DNA of 64,000 nt from JAFALK01 sp042701975 (GTDB taxonomy: Bacteria > Pseudomonadota > Gammaproteobacteria > Burkholderiales > Burkholderiaceae_C), in contig CP170561.1 in the NCBI GenBank assembly GCA_042701975.1, forward strand, positions 3,968,001-4,032,000, read 5' to 3'. The notes below the pieces were generated by a model. The model searched no databases. It was not told where the DNA came from and was given only the letters and a program-made list of their open reading frames with translations. The position numbers and the translations under genes were made by a program. This document shows, in pieces, positions 43,541 to 52,662 of the stretch; the stretch's first letter is position 1, and every line of letters starts with the position of its first letter.

Positions 43541-44290
43541 ATGGCCGTCAAAGTCCTGATCATCGAAGACAACCCGGTTGCACGCAGCTTCCTGTGCCGC
43601 GTGGTGCGCGAAAGCTTCAGCGACAACATGGAGATCACCGAGGTCGGCGACCTGGAAGGCGCACGGCGCCAGGTCGCACAGGCCGCCACCCTGGGTGCGG
43701 ACAACGGCTTCAAGCTCATCCTCGTCGACCTGGAACTGCCCGATGGCAGCGGCATGGAGCTCCTGGGCGAACTGGCCGGCTCGCCCGCCACCAAGATCGT
43801 CACCACGCTCTACTCCGACGACGACCACCTCTTTCCCGCCCTGCAATGCGGCGCCGACGGCTACCTGCTCAAGGAAGACCGTTTCGAGGTGCTGGTCGAA
43901 GAACTGCAACGCATCGTGCGCGGCCAGCCGCCGCTCTCGCCGGCCATCGCTCGGCGCCTGCTTTCACACTTCCGCCCCGGCTCCACGGGCGACAGCGGCC
44001 CTATTCCCCTGCACTCCGGCTTCGGCGGCCTGTCTTCCAGCGCGCAGTTCGCACCCGGCCGCAGCAGCGGCGTGATGCTCGACCCGCCGCCGGAATGGGA
44101 ACGCCTCACCCCGCGTGAGAACGAAGTCCTCACCTATCTCAGCAAAGGCTTCACCATCAAGGAAATCGCCAACCTCATGGGCATCAAGTGGTTCACGGTG
44201 AACGACCACATCAAGAGCATTTACAAGAAGCTCAATGTGTCGAGCCGCGCCGAAGCCGCTGTGCTGGCCAGCAAGCAGGGATTGGTTTGA
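43541..44290 (+). CDS. NarL/LuxR-type response regulator, orphan
   Basis: 249 residues. Receiver with acidic pocket IIEDN, phosphoacceptor D63 in LILVDLELPDGSG and K111; a Gly/Ser-rich linker of about 45 residues (140-185) is longer than normal; then a LuxR HTH (about 187-245: LTPRENEVLTYLSKGFTIKE, KLNVSSRAEAA). No kinase gene is adjacent, so the partner is elsewhere. RBS GAGG is 12 bases before the ATG. It ends in a shared terminator with the convergent flagellar-like gene. Confidence 0.9.
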   Translation: MAVKVLIIEDNPVARSFLCRVVRESFSDNMEITEVGDLEGARRQVAQAATLGADNGFKLILVDLELPDGSGMELLGELAGSPATKIVTTLYSDDDHLFPALQCGADGYLLKEDRFEVLVEELQRIVRGQPPLSPAIARRLLSHFRPGSTGDSGPIPLHSGFGGLSSSAQFAPGRSSGVMLDPPPEWERLTPRENEVLTYLSKGFTIKEIANLMGIKWFTVNDHIKSIYKKLNVSSRAEAAVLASKQGLV

Positions 44291-44300
44291 ACGGAAAAAA

Positions 44301-44319
44301 CCTGAACGGGACGTTCAGG
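44301..44319. terminator. Bidirectional terminator hairpin
   Basis: CCTGAACG-GGA-CGTTCAGG, preceded on the plus strand by AAAAAA and followed by CTTT. It lies 10 bases past the response regulator stop and overlaps the stop of the convergent gene. Confidence 0.7.
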
Positions 44320-44611
44320 CTTTGATATCCAGCACGGAGCCTTCGGCCCGCAGCTGCGTCTGCAGCACCTTCAGGTTCGCCACAAAGGCGTAGGTCGCGG
44401 CCTGTTGCTCAACGATCTCGTTGGCCGGCTGGATCGTCTGATCCGTCATGACCGTCTCGGCCTGGACGCCGCCGCCAGCGACACTGCTCAGGTTCACCTG
44501 GGCACGCTTCTGGTTGGCATCGGCCAGGTTGGCGATGTTGCTGGCAGAGGCGCGCAGCCGCTCGTTGGCGGCCGAAATGCCGGAGAGAGCGGTGGAGAGG
44601 TCGGCTGACAT
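44315..44611 (-). CDS. Short flagellar basal-body-rod-like protein
   Basis: 98 residues from ATG 44611; an open extension to 44647 has no better start. The N-terminal LSGISAANERLRASASNIANLAD is a flagellar rod/hook signature (the region where FlgB, FlgC and FlgE pack), and the C-terminal NEIVEQQAATYAFVANLKVLQTQ matches the partner C-terminal helix. The central domain of true FlgC is missing, so it is either a minimal relative or a helper of the rod. No other flagellar gene is near. Confidence 0.75.
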   Translation of the reverse strand: MSADLSTALSGISAANERLRASASNIANLADANQKRAQVNLSSVAGGGVQAETVMTDQTIQPANEIVEQQAATYAFVANLKVLQTQLRAEGSVLDIKA

Positions 44612-44714
44612 GGCGGCAAGGATAGACGGATTCAGCCCAAAAGGCACGTCTGACCCACTTTCCCCGGCCAGTTCTGGCGATTAGTTCCCGTTTTTCAGGA
44701 CGAAGGTCCGGTCG

Positions 44715-45642
44715 TCAGCCGGCCAGTTCCTCGAACTTGCCGCTCGAGACGAACACCCGCACGCTGTCGCCGCCAGCCGCTTTGGCCTCTGCGCAGGCAT
44801 GGCTGGCCGCGCCCATGACGGCATCCACCGTTTCCAGCGAACCCTGCACCTGGACAACGCCGATGCAGGCCTTGACCCGGGCGCGATGCAGGCCCCAGCG
44901 CAGACGATAGCCGGCGATGGACGAACGCACCTTCTCGGCCACGATCTCGGCGAAATGCTGGTCGCAGTCGGGCAGCAGTACAGCGAAGCGGTCGTCCTCC
45001 AGCCGCGCCACGATGTCCGAAGCGCGCACCTTGGTGATCAGCATCTGGCCCAGGCCGTAGAGGAAATGGTTGCCGACCTCGGGGCCCATGGAGCGCATGA
45101 CTTCGCTGAACTTGTCCACATCCACCCACAGCACGGAAACCGGTGCCAGGCGCTGGCTGCCCACGTGCTCGGCCAGGCGGCGCTCGAATTCGCGGCGGTT
45201 GGAGAGCTCGGTCAGGCTGTCGTGCTTGGCGGTCCAGGTTGGTTGCAGGCGCTCCTTGCGCGCGGCGGTCACGTCGTCCATCACCCACATCGCCTCGCCG
45301 GTCGGGGGGCGCCCAGTCCAGCGGCGTGGCCTGGAGACGGCCCCAGAAACGATGGCCATCGAGCCGCACGTATTCCACCTCTTCATCAAAGGGACGGCCG
45401 GCCTTGAAGGCTTCCTGCATGCGCTCTTGCACGGCGGTTTCAGCGGCCGGCGAGACGTGCACGGACTGCAGCGCCTGACCGCTCAGGTCGGTTTCATCAC
45501 CATGGCCGAAGAGCGTGTTGAAGGCCTCGCTGACCTGCTCGAATTTCCCCGGGCTCACGAAGGCCACGGCGGAGGGCGAGCGCTGGAGCATGGCGCGCAT
45601 GCGCGCAGCCGTCTGCTCGGGCGTTGCGGGCTGGTTGTTCAT
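44715..45642 (-). pseudogene. PAS-GGDEF protein, frameshifted at a C6 run, degenerate active site
   Basis: From ATG 45642 the frame encodes a PAS domain (FVSPGKFEQVSEAFNTLFG) and then runs into another frame near 45304-45309, a run of six C on the coding strand. Removing one C joins PLDWAPP to TGEAMWVMDDV and gives one 308-residue protein with a GGDEF domain. The GGDEF motif itself is replaced by EDDRF, so the cyclase site is lost, while RASD, exactly five residues before it, keeps the RxxD inhibitory site for c-di-GMP. If the frameshift is an assembly error, the protein is probably a c-di-GMP receptor rather than an enzyme. Confidence 0.8.
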
Positions 45643-45712
45643 CTGCGTGACTCCTGGGTAGATGCCGATGGTGTAACCGAGAGCGTATCGTGTCTGCAAG
45701 CCCGGCGGGCCC

Positions 45713-46210
45713 TCATTGACCGTCGCAACCCTTGCCGGGCGTGGGCGGCTTGGCACGGTCGGCTTCCGAGAGCGGCACGCCGCGGTCGATGATGATGCGC
45801 CAGCGCCCTGGCGACTCCTGGCGCCACACGGAGGCGAATCGGCTGATCAACTGGCCCTCGGGGCTGAAGACCGGACCCGTCGAATAGGCCAGGCTGCCGT
45901 CCGCGACGGCCGTGACCTGGTCCGGCTCCCAGGAGAACGGCGGTTTGTCGCCTTCGACGAAGTAGCGCCGCCAGCTGTTCACCACGGCCGCCCTGCCCTG
46001 CAGCGGCCCGGCGCCGCCGAAGAACAGCGCCGGTTCGGCCAGAAAGCCTTCGAACGCCACCAGATCGCGCCGCGCCATGCTGGCCGCGAAACCACATTCG
46101 GTCTGGCGTACCTGGCGTTGCCACAGCTCCTGTTGCGCCTTGCCGTCATCGACAGCTAACGCCGCATTCGAGCTGACCAGCAAGAAGGCGACGATCAGGA
46201 GCTTGTTCAT
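45713..46210 (-). CDS. Secreted NTF2/SnoaL-like (DUF4440) protein
   Basis: 165 residues from ATG 46210. Signal peptide MNKLLIVAFLLVSSNAALA. The mature part has the cone-fold pattern of SnoaL/DUF4440 proteins (SMARRDLVAFEGFLAEPALFF, WRRYFVEGDKPPFSWEPD, FASVWRQESPGRWRIIIDRG). Periplasmic; no catalytic residues can be named. It lies 10 bases downstream of sbcB, so is probably co-transcribed with it. Confidence 0.8.
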   Translation of the reverse strand: MNKLLIVAFLLVSSNAALAVDDGKAQQELWQRQVRQTECGFAASMARRDLVAFEGFLAEPALFFGGAGPLQGRAAVVNSWRRYFVEGDKPPFSWEPDQVTAVADGSLAYSTGPVFSPEGQLISRFASVWRQESPGRWRIIIDRGVPLSEADRAKPPTPGKGCDGQ

Positions 46211-46220
46211 GGCCCGCACC

Positions 46221-47663
46221 TCACTCAGGAGCGATGGATTCCGCGTACTCGTAGAGCGCGCCCAGGATGTCCTGGCCGCGCTCGTCGTCTTCGGCCAGCG
46301 CTTCACCCAGCACATCAATGCGCTCGAAGAAGGCGCCCATGGTTTGGCCATTCAAGCGCTCGGCGCGATGTGCCTGCCAGCGTTCGCCCTCGGGCTCGCT
46401 CAGGCTGGTCGGGAAGTTGCGTGCGCGCCAGCGGAAGACAAGCTCATCCAGCCGATGGTCAGCAAAGGCCAGCTTGCCTTCGGAAGCCCGCTGAGCGAGT
46501 TGCTCGGGCGTGAGGCCGCGCACGCGCTGCAACGCGCGGCGGTCGTCGTTGGAAACGAAGCCACCGTACAAGTCCTCGTCCACATCCTGCGCCGTCATCG
46601 TGGGGCGTTGGAACACATCGCCCCACAGCCCGGCCAACAGCTTGCCCTTTTCCGCGAGCTGCTTGGCATGCGCCAGGCCTTGCTCGATATCCAGTCCCCA
46701 GCGTTCGGCCATGGCCGGCGAGAGCGTCTTCAGGTTGCCGATCACCACCGGCGACTTGTTGACGTGGATGGTCTTGATCGGCAAGCGCGTCACGCCCTCG
46801 GGCAGCTCTTCGGCCTTGACGAACATGCGCGAGCGGATGGCTTCGGCGTTCAGCGTCAGCAGCTCGGCCGGATCGACGGCGAGGTCCCACACGATCAGCT
46901 CGTTCTTGTTCGTAGGGTGCGGCGCCAGCGGCCACACCAGCGCGATGCAGCCGCGATCGGGTCCGTACATGCCCGAGATGTGCAGGAAGGGCTTGCCCAC
47001 GCCGATCTCGTCCCAGACGGCTTCCTTCTTGCGCAGCTTGAGGCAGAACTCGAAGAGCTTGGGCTGCTGGTCGCGGATGAGCCGGGCCAGGCCGATGGTG
47101 GCGCGCACGTCGGACAGCGCGTCGTGCGCGGCTTCGTGCGCCAGCCCGTTGGCGGCGCTCAGGTGTTCGAGCTTGAAGGAAGGGCGTCCCTCCATCTCGC
47201 CGCCCTGGTGCTTCGGCCAGTTGATGCCTTCAGGCCGCAGCGCGTAGGCGCAACGCACCACGTCCAGCAGGTCCCAGCGGCCGCAATCGTTCTGCCACTC
47301 GCGCGCGTACGGGTCGATCAGGTTGCGCCAGAACAGAAAGCGCGTGACCTCGTCGTCGAAGCGAATCGTGTTGTAGCCCACGCCGACGGTGCCAGGCCGG
47401 GCCAGTTGATCCTCGATGGCCTGCGCAAACTCGTGCTCGGGCACGCCTTCACGTTGGCAGGTCTGCGGCACGATGCCGGTGAGCAGGCAGGATTCGGGAT
47501 CGGGCAGGAAGTCGGGGGCCGGCTGGCAGTAGAGCATCAGCGGCTCGCCGATTTCGTTCAGATCTGCATCGGTGCGGATGCCGGCAAACTGTGCCGGCCG
47601 GTCCCGCCGCGGCACACGTCCGAAGGTTTCGTAGTCATGCCAGAAAAAAGTCGTCTCGGTCAT
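46221..47663 (-). CDS. sbcB: Exodeoxyribonuclease I
   Basis: 480 residues from ATG 47663. DEDDh exonuclease: WHDYETFG gives D10 and E12, GYNTIRFDDEV the second Asp region, and AAHDALSDV the His-Asp end. C-terminal helical domain as in E. coli ExoI. It degrades single-stranded DNA 3'-5' in repair and recombination. A longer frame upstream overlaps the divergent PBP gene and is rejected. It diverges from the PBP gene across 55 bases. Confidence 0.95.
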   Translation of the reverse strand: MTETTFFWHDYETFGRVPRRDRPAQFAGIRTDADLNEIGEPLMLYCQPAPDFLPDPESCLLTGIVPQTCQREGVPEHEFAQAIEDQLARPGTVGVGYNTIRFDDEVTRFLFWRNLIDPYAREWQNDCGRWDLLDVVRCAYALRPEGINWPKHQGGEMEGRPSFKLEHLSAANGLAHEAAHDALSDVRATIGLARLIRDQQPKLFEFCLKLRKKEAVWDEIGVGKPFLHISGMYGPDRGCIALVWPLAPHPTNKNELIVWDLAVDPAELLTLNAEAIRSRMFVKAEELPEGVTRLPIKTIHVNKSPVVIGNLKTLSPAMAERWGLDIEQGLAHAKQLAEKGKLLAGLWGDVFQRPTMTAQDVDEDLYGGFVSNDDRRALQRVRGLTPEQLAQRASEGKLAFADHRLDELVFRWRARNFPTSLSEPEGERWQAHRAERLNGQTMGAFFERIDVLGEALAEDDERGQDILGALYEYAESIAPE

Positions 47664-47718
47664 GGCGGCACGATAACGCATCCCATAATCGCCATTCCCT
47701 GGGAACTGTACCTCCGCA

Positions 47719-50097
47719 ATGCGTCTAGCAATGCCCTTCACCCCGGCCGTGCGCAAGAAGATTGCCATCGGCATCGCTGGTTTCTTCACCCTGCTGCTGT
47801 TGACCGCCGTCATCGCCGCGGCCGTGATCTATCCCACGCTGCCCGATCTGGCCGAGCTGTCCGACTACCGGCCCAAGATGCCGCTGCGCATCTACACGGC
47901 GGATGGCCAACTGATGGCGGAATTCGGCGCCGAGCGGCGCGACTTCCTGCCGCTGGACAAGATCCCCAAGCGCATGCAGGACGCCTTGCTCGCCGTCGAG
48001 GACACCGACTTCTACGAGCACGGCCCGATCTCCTACACCGGCGTGATGCGCGCCATGGGCAACAACCTCTTCGGCCGCCACCTGCAGGGCGCCTCCACCA
48101 TCACGCAGCAGACCGCGCGAGACTACTTCCTGACCAAGCGCCACGGCGACTGGGCGCGCAAGTTCGTGGAGATCCTGCTCTCCTACAAGATGGAGCGCGA
48201 GCTCACCAAGCAGCAGATCCTCGAGATCTACATGAACCAGATCTTCCTGGGCAACCGGGCCTATGGTTTTGCCGCGGCCTCGCGCACCTATTTCGGCAAG
48301 ACGCTGGACGAGCTCTCCATAGCCGAGACGGCCATGCTGGCCGGCCTGCCGCAGAACCCGAACTACGCCAACCCGGCCGTCAACATCACGCGCGCCACCC
48401 GACGCCAGCAGTTGGTGCTGATGCGCATGCGCGAAACCGGCGTGATCACCGTCGAAGAAGAGAAAAAGGCCCGCGAAGAGAAGCTGCACATCCGCTCACG
48501 CCAGGACGCCAGGCTGCATGCCGAGTACGCCTCCGAGATGGCGCGCCAGGTCGTCGTCGACCAGTACGGCGAGGACAGCTACAACCGCGGCTTCAAGGTC
48601 TACACCACCCTGGTCGCGCCCGAGCAGGACGCCGCCTATCACGCGCTGCGCCGCGCCCTCATGGACCTGGAGCGTCGCAAGGCCTACCGGGGCCCTGAAG
48701 GCTTCGTCGAGCTGCCCGAGGACTCCGCCGAGGAGGACACCGCCATCACGCAGGCGCTGGCCGATCACCCGGACAACGACGACCTGCGCGCCGTGGTCGT
48801 CACCAAGGCCTCGCCCGCCAAGATCCTCGCCAGCCTGCAGACCGGCGACGATGTCGAGATCACCGGTGAAGGCCTGCGCAACGTGCAGCCCGCGCTTTCC
48901 CCCAAGGCCAAGGACAGCATCCGCATCGAGCGCGGCTCCATCATCCGCGTGCTCAAGATCGGCACGCGCTGGGTCGTGGCGCAATCGCCCGAAGCCGAAG
49001 GCGCCTTCGTCTCGATGGAGCCGGGCAGCGGCCGCATCCACGCACTGGTGGGTGGCTTCGACTACACACGCAACAAGTTCAACCACGTCACCCAGGCCTG
49101 GCGCCAGCCGGGCTCGAGCTTCAAGCCCTTCGTCTATTCGGCTGCGCTTGAACAGGGCGTCAGCCCATCCACCATCGTCAACGACGCGCCCATCACCATC
49201 GGCGACTGGTCGCCCAAGAACTACGAAGGCACCTACGACGGCCTGATGACCATCCGCCACGCGCTGGCCAAGTCCAAGAACCTGGTCACCGTGCGCGTCA
49301 TGCAGATGCTGGGCGCTGAGCGCGCGCGCCAATGGGCCGAGCGCTTCGGCTTCGACATCGACAAGATCCCCGACAACCTCACGCTGGGCCTGGGCTCCGG
49401 CTCGGTCACGCCGATGCAGATGGTGTCGGCTTACTCGGTCTTCGCCACCGGCGGCCTGCGCACCACGCCGCTCCTGATCACGAAGATCACTGACGGCGAG
49501 GACAACGTGCTGTTCGAGGCCAAGCCGGCCAAGCCCGTCGTGACGGCCGCGCAGGCGGATTCGCCGGCATCCGGCGCCAGTGGCGCCGCCGCCGACGTGG
49601 CCACGGCCCAGGACGACCGCCGCGCCATCTCCGAGCGCAACGCCTTCGTCATCAGCAACCTGTTGCAGGAAGTGGCCCGCAGCGGTACGGCTGCGCGCGC
49701 CCAAGCCACGCTCAAGCGCCCGGACCTCTACGGCAAGACCGGCACGACCAACGATTCCGTGGACGCCTGGTTCGCCGGCTTCCAGCCCTCGCTGGCAGCG
49801 GTGGTGTGGATCGGCTATGACCAGCCGCGCGGCCTTGGCGACCGTGAATCGGGCGGCGGCCTGGCCCTGCCCGTCTGGATCGACGCCATGGGCGTGGCCC
49901 TGCGAAACGTGCCGGTGCGCGAGATCCAGCCGCCCAGCGAAGGCCTGGTGATGTCCAACGGCGACTGGAGCTTCACCGAGTTTGCCGGCGAGAACGCAGT
50001 GCGCACGCTGGGCCTGGACGAGGCGGACAAGGCCGCGTTCGAGGCTGCTGCTGCATCTGCGGCCTCCGCGGCATCGGCCAACAGCGACAACCCATAA
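47719..50097 (+). CDS. mrcA: Class A penicillin-binding protein 1A
   Basis: 792 residues (MPFT at 47731 is an alternative start). One membrane anchor (about 13-38); GT51 transglycosylase with E94 in VEDTDFYEHG, QGASTITQQTARDYF and LTKQQILEIYMNQIFLG; an OB-like insert (about 290-440); transpeptidase with S466 in GSSFKPF, SKN and KTGTTN. It makes and cross-links peptidoglycan at the inner membrane. The C-terminal tail is Ala/Ser-rich. It lies 10 bases before an outer membrane protein gene. Confidence 0.95.
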   Translation: MRLAMPFTPAVRKKIAIGIAGFFTLLLLTAVIAAAVIYPTLPDLAELSDYRPKMPLRIYTADGQLMAEFGAERRDFLPLDKIPKRMQDALLAVEDTDFYEHGPISYTGVMRAMGNNLFGRHLQGASTITQQTARDYFLTKRHGDWARKFVEILLSYKMERELTKQQILEIYMNQIFLGNRAYGFAAASRTYFGKTLDELSIAETAMLAGLPQNPNYANPAVNITRATRRQQLVLMRMRETGVITVEEEKKAREEKLHIRSRQDARLHAEYASEMARQVVVDQYGEDSYNRGFKVYTTLVAPEQDAAYHALRRALMDLERRKAYRGPEGFVELPEDSAEEDTAITQALADHPDNDDLRAVVVTKASPAKILASLQTGDDVEITGEGLRNVQPALSPKAKDSIRIERGSIIRVLKIGTRWVVAQSPEAEGAFVSMEPGSGRIHALVGGFDYTRNKFNHVTQAWRQPGSSFKPFVYSAALEQGVSPSTIVNDAPITIGDWSPKNYEGTYDGLMTIRHALAKSKNLVTVRVMQMLGAERARQWAERFGFDIDKIPDNLTLGLGSGSVTPMQMVSAYSVFATGGLRTTPLLITKITDGEDNVLFEAKPAKPVVTAAQADSPASGASGAAADVATAQDDRRAISERNAFVISNLLQEVARSGTAARAQATLKRPDLYGKTGTTNDSVDAWFAGFQPSLAAVVWIGYDQPRGLGDRESGGGLALPVWIDAMGVALRNVPVREIQPPSEGLVMSNGDWSFTEFAGENAVRTLGLDEADKAAFEAAAASAASAASANSDNP

Positions 50098-50107
50098 GCA
50101 CCGCCAC

Positions 50108-50860
50108 ATGAAAAACACCCTCGCGCTCAGCCTGCTCTGCGCCGCTGCTGCGGCGGCCCATGCCGACGACGCCATCAGCCCCGACCGCCCCAGCGCCACC
50201 AACGGCCCGGACGTGGTCGGCACCGGCGTTGTGCAGATCGAGACCGGCCCGGCCGGCACGAAAGACAACAGCGCACGCGCCATCGGCCTGCCCTGGGTGC
50301 TGCGCGTCGGCCTGACTTCTGCGGTGGAGCTGCGTGTGGACAGCGGTGGCTACCAGCGGGTGCGCCAGGGCGGCACCAGCGTGAGCGGCTGGAACGACAT
50401 CGGCCTGGGCGCCAAGTGGAAGCTCAGGGAGGGCGATGGCGCCATGCCGTCGATCGGCCTGCTCGGCCATCTGAGTTTTGCCACCGGCTCCGGTGCTTTC
50501 CGCGGCCAGGGCACGCGACCCGAGATCGACATTCCGCTGAGCTGGGATCTCAGCAACGGGCTTAGTCTCGGCGTGATGCCAGGCGTCTACCAGGACCGCA
50601 ACGATGCAGGCCAGCACTACACCGGCAGCGTGCTGACGATCTGCCTGACACAGAACCTGCCCGGCGACTGGAGCGTCTTCGGCGAAGTGGCCGGGCAGCG
50701 CCTGGCCGCCGAGCGCAACGGCGGCCGCGTCGTCACGGTCGATGCCGGCGTGAGCCGGCTGCTGACCAAGGACGTGATGATCGACGCCGCCGTGTTCCGC
50801 GGTGTCTCGCACCAAGCGCCCGACTGGCAATGGACCGTCGGTGTCTCGGCCCGCTTCTGA
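50108..50860 (+). CDS. Outer membrane MetA-pathway-type (phenol degradation) transporter-like protein
   Basis: 250 residues from ATG 50108. Signal peptide ends AHA-DD. The mature start DDAISPDRPSATNGPDVVGTG and the alternating beta pattern up to a final Phe (VSARF) fit the small beta-barrel family often labelled phenol_MetA_deg or transporter. Ten bases after mrcA, probably read through from it. Substrate unknown. Confidence 0.75.
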   Translation: MKNTLALSLLCAAAAAAHADDAISPDRPSATNGPDVVGTGVVQIETGPAGTKDNSARAIGLPWVLRVGLTSAVELRVDSGGYQRVRQGGTSVSGWNDIGLGAKWKLREGDGAMPSIGLLGHLSFATGSGAFRGQGTRPEIDIPLSWDLSNGLSLGVMPGVYQDRNDAGQHYTGSVLTICLTQNLPGDWSVFGEVAGQRLAAERNGGRVVTVDAGVSRLLTKDVMIDAAVFRGVSHQAPDWQWTVGVSARF

Positions 50861-50965
50861 TCTGTAGGCGCCGCCCTAACGCGTTACTTGTTCGCAAGTC
50901 GCGCGACAACCATCGAGTGGCGCCTCCTATAGTCGGGCGGTCCATGATCGGACCAGGAGCGCTCG

Positions 50966-51298
50966 ATGCGAATTCGTCCCCGCCCGCTGATGTTGGCCGC
51001 ACTCTGTGCAGCCTGTGCATGTCCAGCCGCTCACGCCGCCGATGAGGACATCGTCACCGCCCGGCCCGACTTCGTCGAATCGAGCGACACCGGCGGCAAA
51101 GGCCGCGTCCGCAAGATCGACAACGCCAGCCACAAGCAGAGCCAGGGCATCAGCTCCGTGGGCCAGGCCATGCAGCAGCTGGACCGCATGACGCAGCAGA
51201 ACGCCGCGCTGGTGGAAGAAGGTGCCGCGGCGGCCGAGAGCCTGCAGCATCAGGCTGAAACTCTGGCCAAGGCCGTCGCGCAGTTCAAGCTGCGCTGA
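50966..51298 (+). CDS. Chimeric mini-ORF: outer-membrane-protein start joined to chemoreceptor tail
   Basis: 110 residues. The first half has a signal peptide (cleavage near AHA-AD) and DEDIVTARPDFVESSDTGGKG, like the N-terminus of the MetA-type barrel family and of the gene just upstream. From about residue 57 it becomes QLDRMTQQNAALVEEGAAAAESL, the end of the signalling domain of methyl-accepting chemotaxis proteins, which is cytosolic in real receptors. It looks like a deletion fusion of two gene remnants. If made, it would be a small secreted helical protein. Confidence 0.6.
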   Translation: MRIRPRPLMLAALCAACACPAAHAADEDIVTARPDFVESSDTGGKGRVRKIDNASHKQSQGISSVGQAMQQLDRMTQQNAALVEEGAAAAESLQHQAETLAKAVAQFKLR

Positions 51299-51322
51299 AG
51301 CAAGCCGTTGTCAGCGCCTGGA

Positions 51323-52453
51323 TCAACGCTTCCGGACGATCACGCTGCCGACCGAATAGCCGGCGCCGAAGGAGCAGATCACGCCCACATCGCCGCTCTT
51401 CAGGTCGGCGCGGTGCTCGTGGAAGGCGATGATCGAACCGGCGGAGGCGGTGTTGGCGTAGGTGTCGAGGATCAGCGGGGCGATATCGTCGCCGGCCTCG
51501 GCTTCCGAGCCCACGAGCTTCTTGATCACCAGCTGGTTCATGCCCAGGTTGGCCTGGTGCAGCCAGAAGCGGCGCACCTGCGCCGGCTCCTTGCCCAGCG
51601 CCTGCAGATGGCCTTCGATGTGGGCTGCGGCGATGGGCACCACCTCCTTGAACACCTTGCGGCCTTCCTGGCGGAACTTCTTGTCGCGGGCGTTCGGATC
51701 GCTGTCCTCGGCCTGGTTCATGAAGCCGAAGTTGTTGCGGATGTTGTTCGAGAACTGGGTGGCAAGCTTGGTGCCCAGCACTTCCCACTGCTCGTTCGAG
51801 ACCGCGTCTTCAGCGCGCTCCAGCACCATGGCAGTGCAGACGTCGCCGAAAATGAAGTGGCAGTCGCGATCCTTCCACTCGAGGTGGGCCGAGGTGATCT
51901 CGGGGTTCACCATCAGCACGCACTTGGCCGTGCCGGCCTTGAGCGCGTTCACGGCCTGTTCCAGCGCGAAGGTGGCGGCCGAGCAGGCGACGTTCATGTC
52001 AAAGCCGTAGCCCTGGGCGCCCAGCGCCTGCTGGATCTCGATGGCCATGGCCGGGTAGGCGCGCTGCATGTTGGCGCTGGAGCAGATGACGAAGTCCACG
52101 TCTTCGGGCTTGCGCTTGGCGGCGACCAGGGCCTTCTTGGCGGCATCGACGGCGATCTCGGCCAGCAGCGAGAGCTGGTCGTCCGGACGACCAGCGAAGC
52201 GCGGGTACATGCGGGCCGGATCCAGCACACCTTCCTTGTCGACCACGTAGCGCTGCTTGATGCCCGAGGCCTTCTCGATGAACTCCACGCTCGAATGCAC
52301 AAGCGGCTGGGCCTCGCCGGCAGCGATGGCGGTGGCGTTCTTCTCGTTTTGGAGGTCCACGTACTTGTTGAAGGACTCGACAAGCTCGGCATTGGTAATG
52401 ACGTGGGGGGGCTGATAGAGGCCGGTGCCGCTGATGACGATGGTGGGGTTCAT
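51323..52453 (-). CDS. Beta-ketoacyl-ACP synthase III (FabH-like)
   Basis: 376 residues from ATG 52453. KAS III triad is intact: C157 in VACSAATF, H299 in WLHQANLG and N334 in YANTASAGS; the C-terminal GAGYSVGSVIVRK is typical. It is longer than classical FabH (about 320) because of an insert near residues 30-60, so it may belong to a side branch that uses other acyl-CoA starters. A GenBank-style fabH symbol is not given because a second KAS III is likely elsewhere in the genome. It diverges from guaC. Confidence 0.88.
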   Translation of the reverse strand: MNPTIVISGTGLYQPPHVITNAELVESFNKYVDLQNEKNATAIAAGEAQPLVHSSVEFIEKASGIKQRYVVDKEGVLDPARMYPRFAGRPDDQLSLLAEIAVDAAKKALVAAKRKPEDVDFVICSSANMQRAYPAMAIEIQQALGAQGYGFDMNVACSAATFALEQAVNALKAGTAKCVLMVNPEITSAHLEWKDRDCHFIFGDVCTAMVLERAEDAVSNEQWEVLGTKLATQFSNNIRNNFGFMNQAEDSDPNARDKKFRQEGRKVFKEVVPIAAAHIEGHLQALGKEPAQVRRFWLHQANLGMNQLVIKKLVGSEAEAGDDIAPLILDTYANTASAGSIIAFHEHRADLKSGDVGVICSFGAGYSVGSVIVRKR

Positions 52454-52542
52454 GAAGAGAGATCCTGGTGCACGAAGGCTTCTGAATGGTGCCAATTTTA
52501 CGGGGGATGCGGGGGCATTCAACGCAGGTCGGTTGATCAGCG

Positions 52543-52585
52543 TAGAATCAATCACCGGGCCCAAATTTTTGGCGTCCGGTTTTTT
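52543..52585 (+). promoter_or_regulatory. guaC leader: -10-like element and terminator-like hairpin
   Basis: TAGAAT at 52543-52548 could be a -10 (its -35 is poor). A hairpin with a CCGG-closed, imperfect stem follows (52555-52579) and then TTTTTT (52580-52585), about 78 bases before the guaC ATG. No plus-strand gene ends nearby, so this looks like a leader attenuator. Confidence 0.4.
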
Positions 52586-52662
52586 ATGCCGGGTCGCCAA
52601 GTCAAGCGCTCGCAGCCCAGGTGCCGCACTGCCTCAACGCGCACCGATATGCGAACTGACTC

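Noticed and set aside
45298..45315. Programmed frameshift in the PAS-GGDEF gene
   Set aside because: A C-run can slip, but no stimulatory structure was seen and similar one-base breaks occur in two other genes, so an indel is simpler.
48496..50283. 595-codon minus-strand frame opposite the PBP gene
   Set aside because: Shadow frame; the PBP motifs are on the plus strand.
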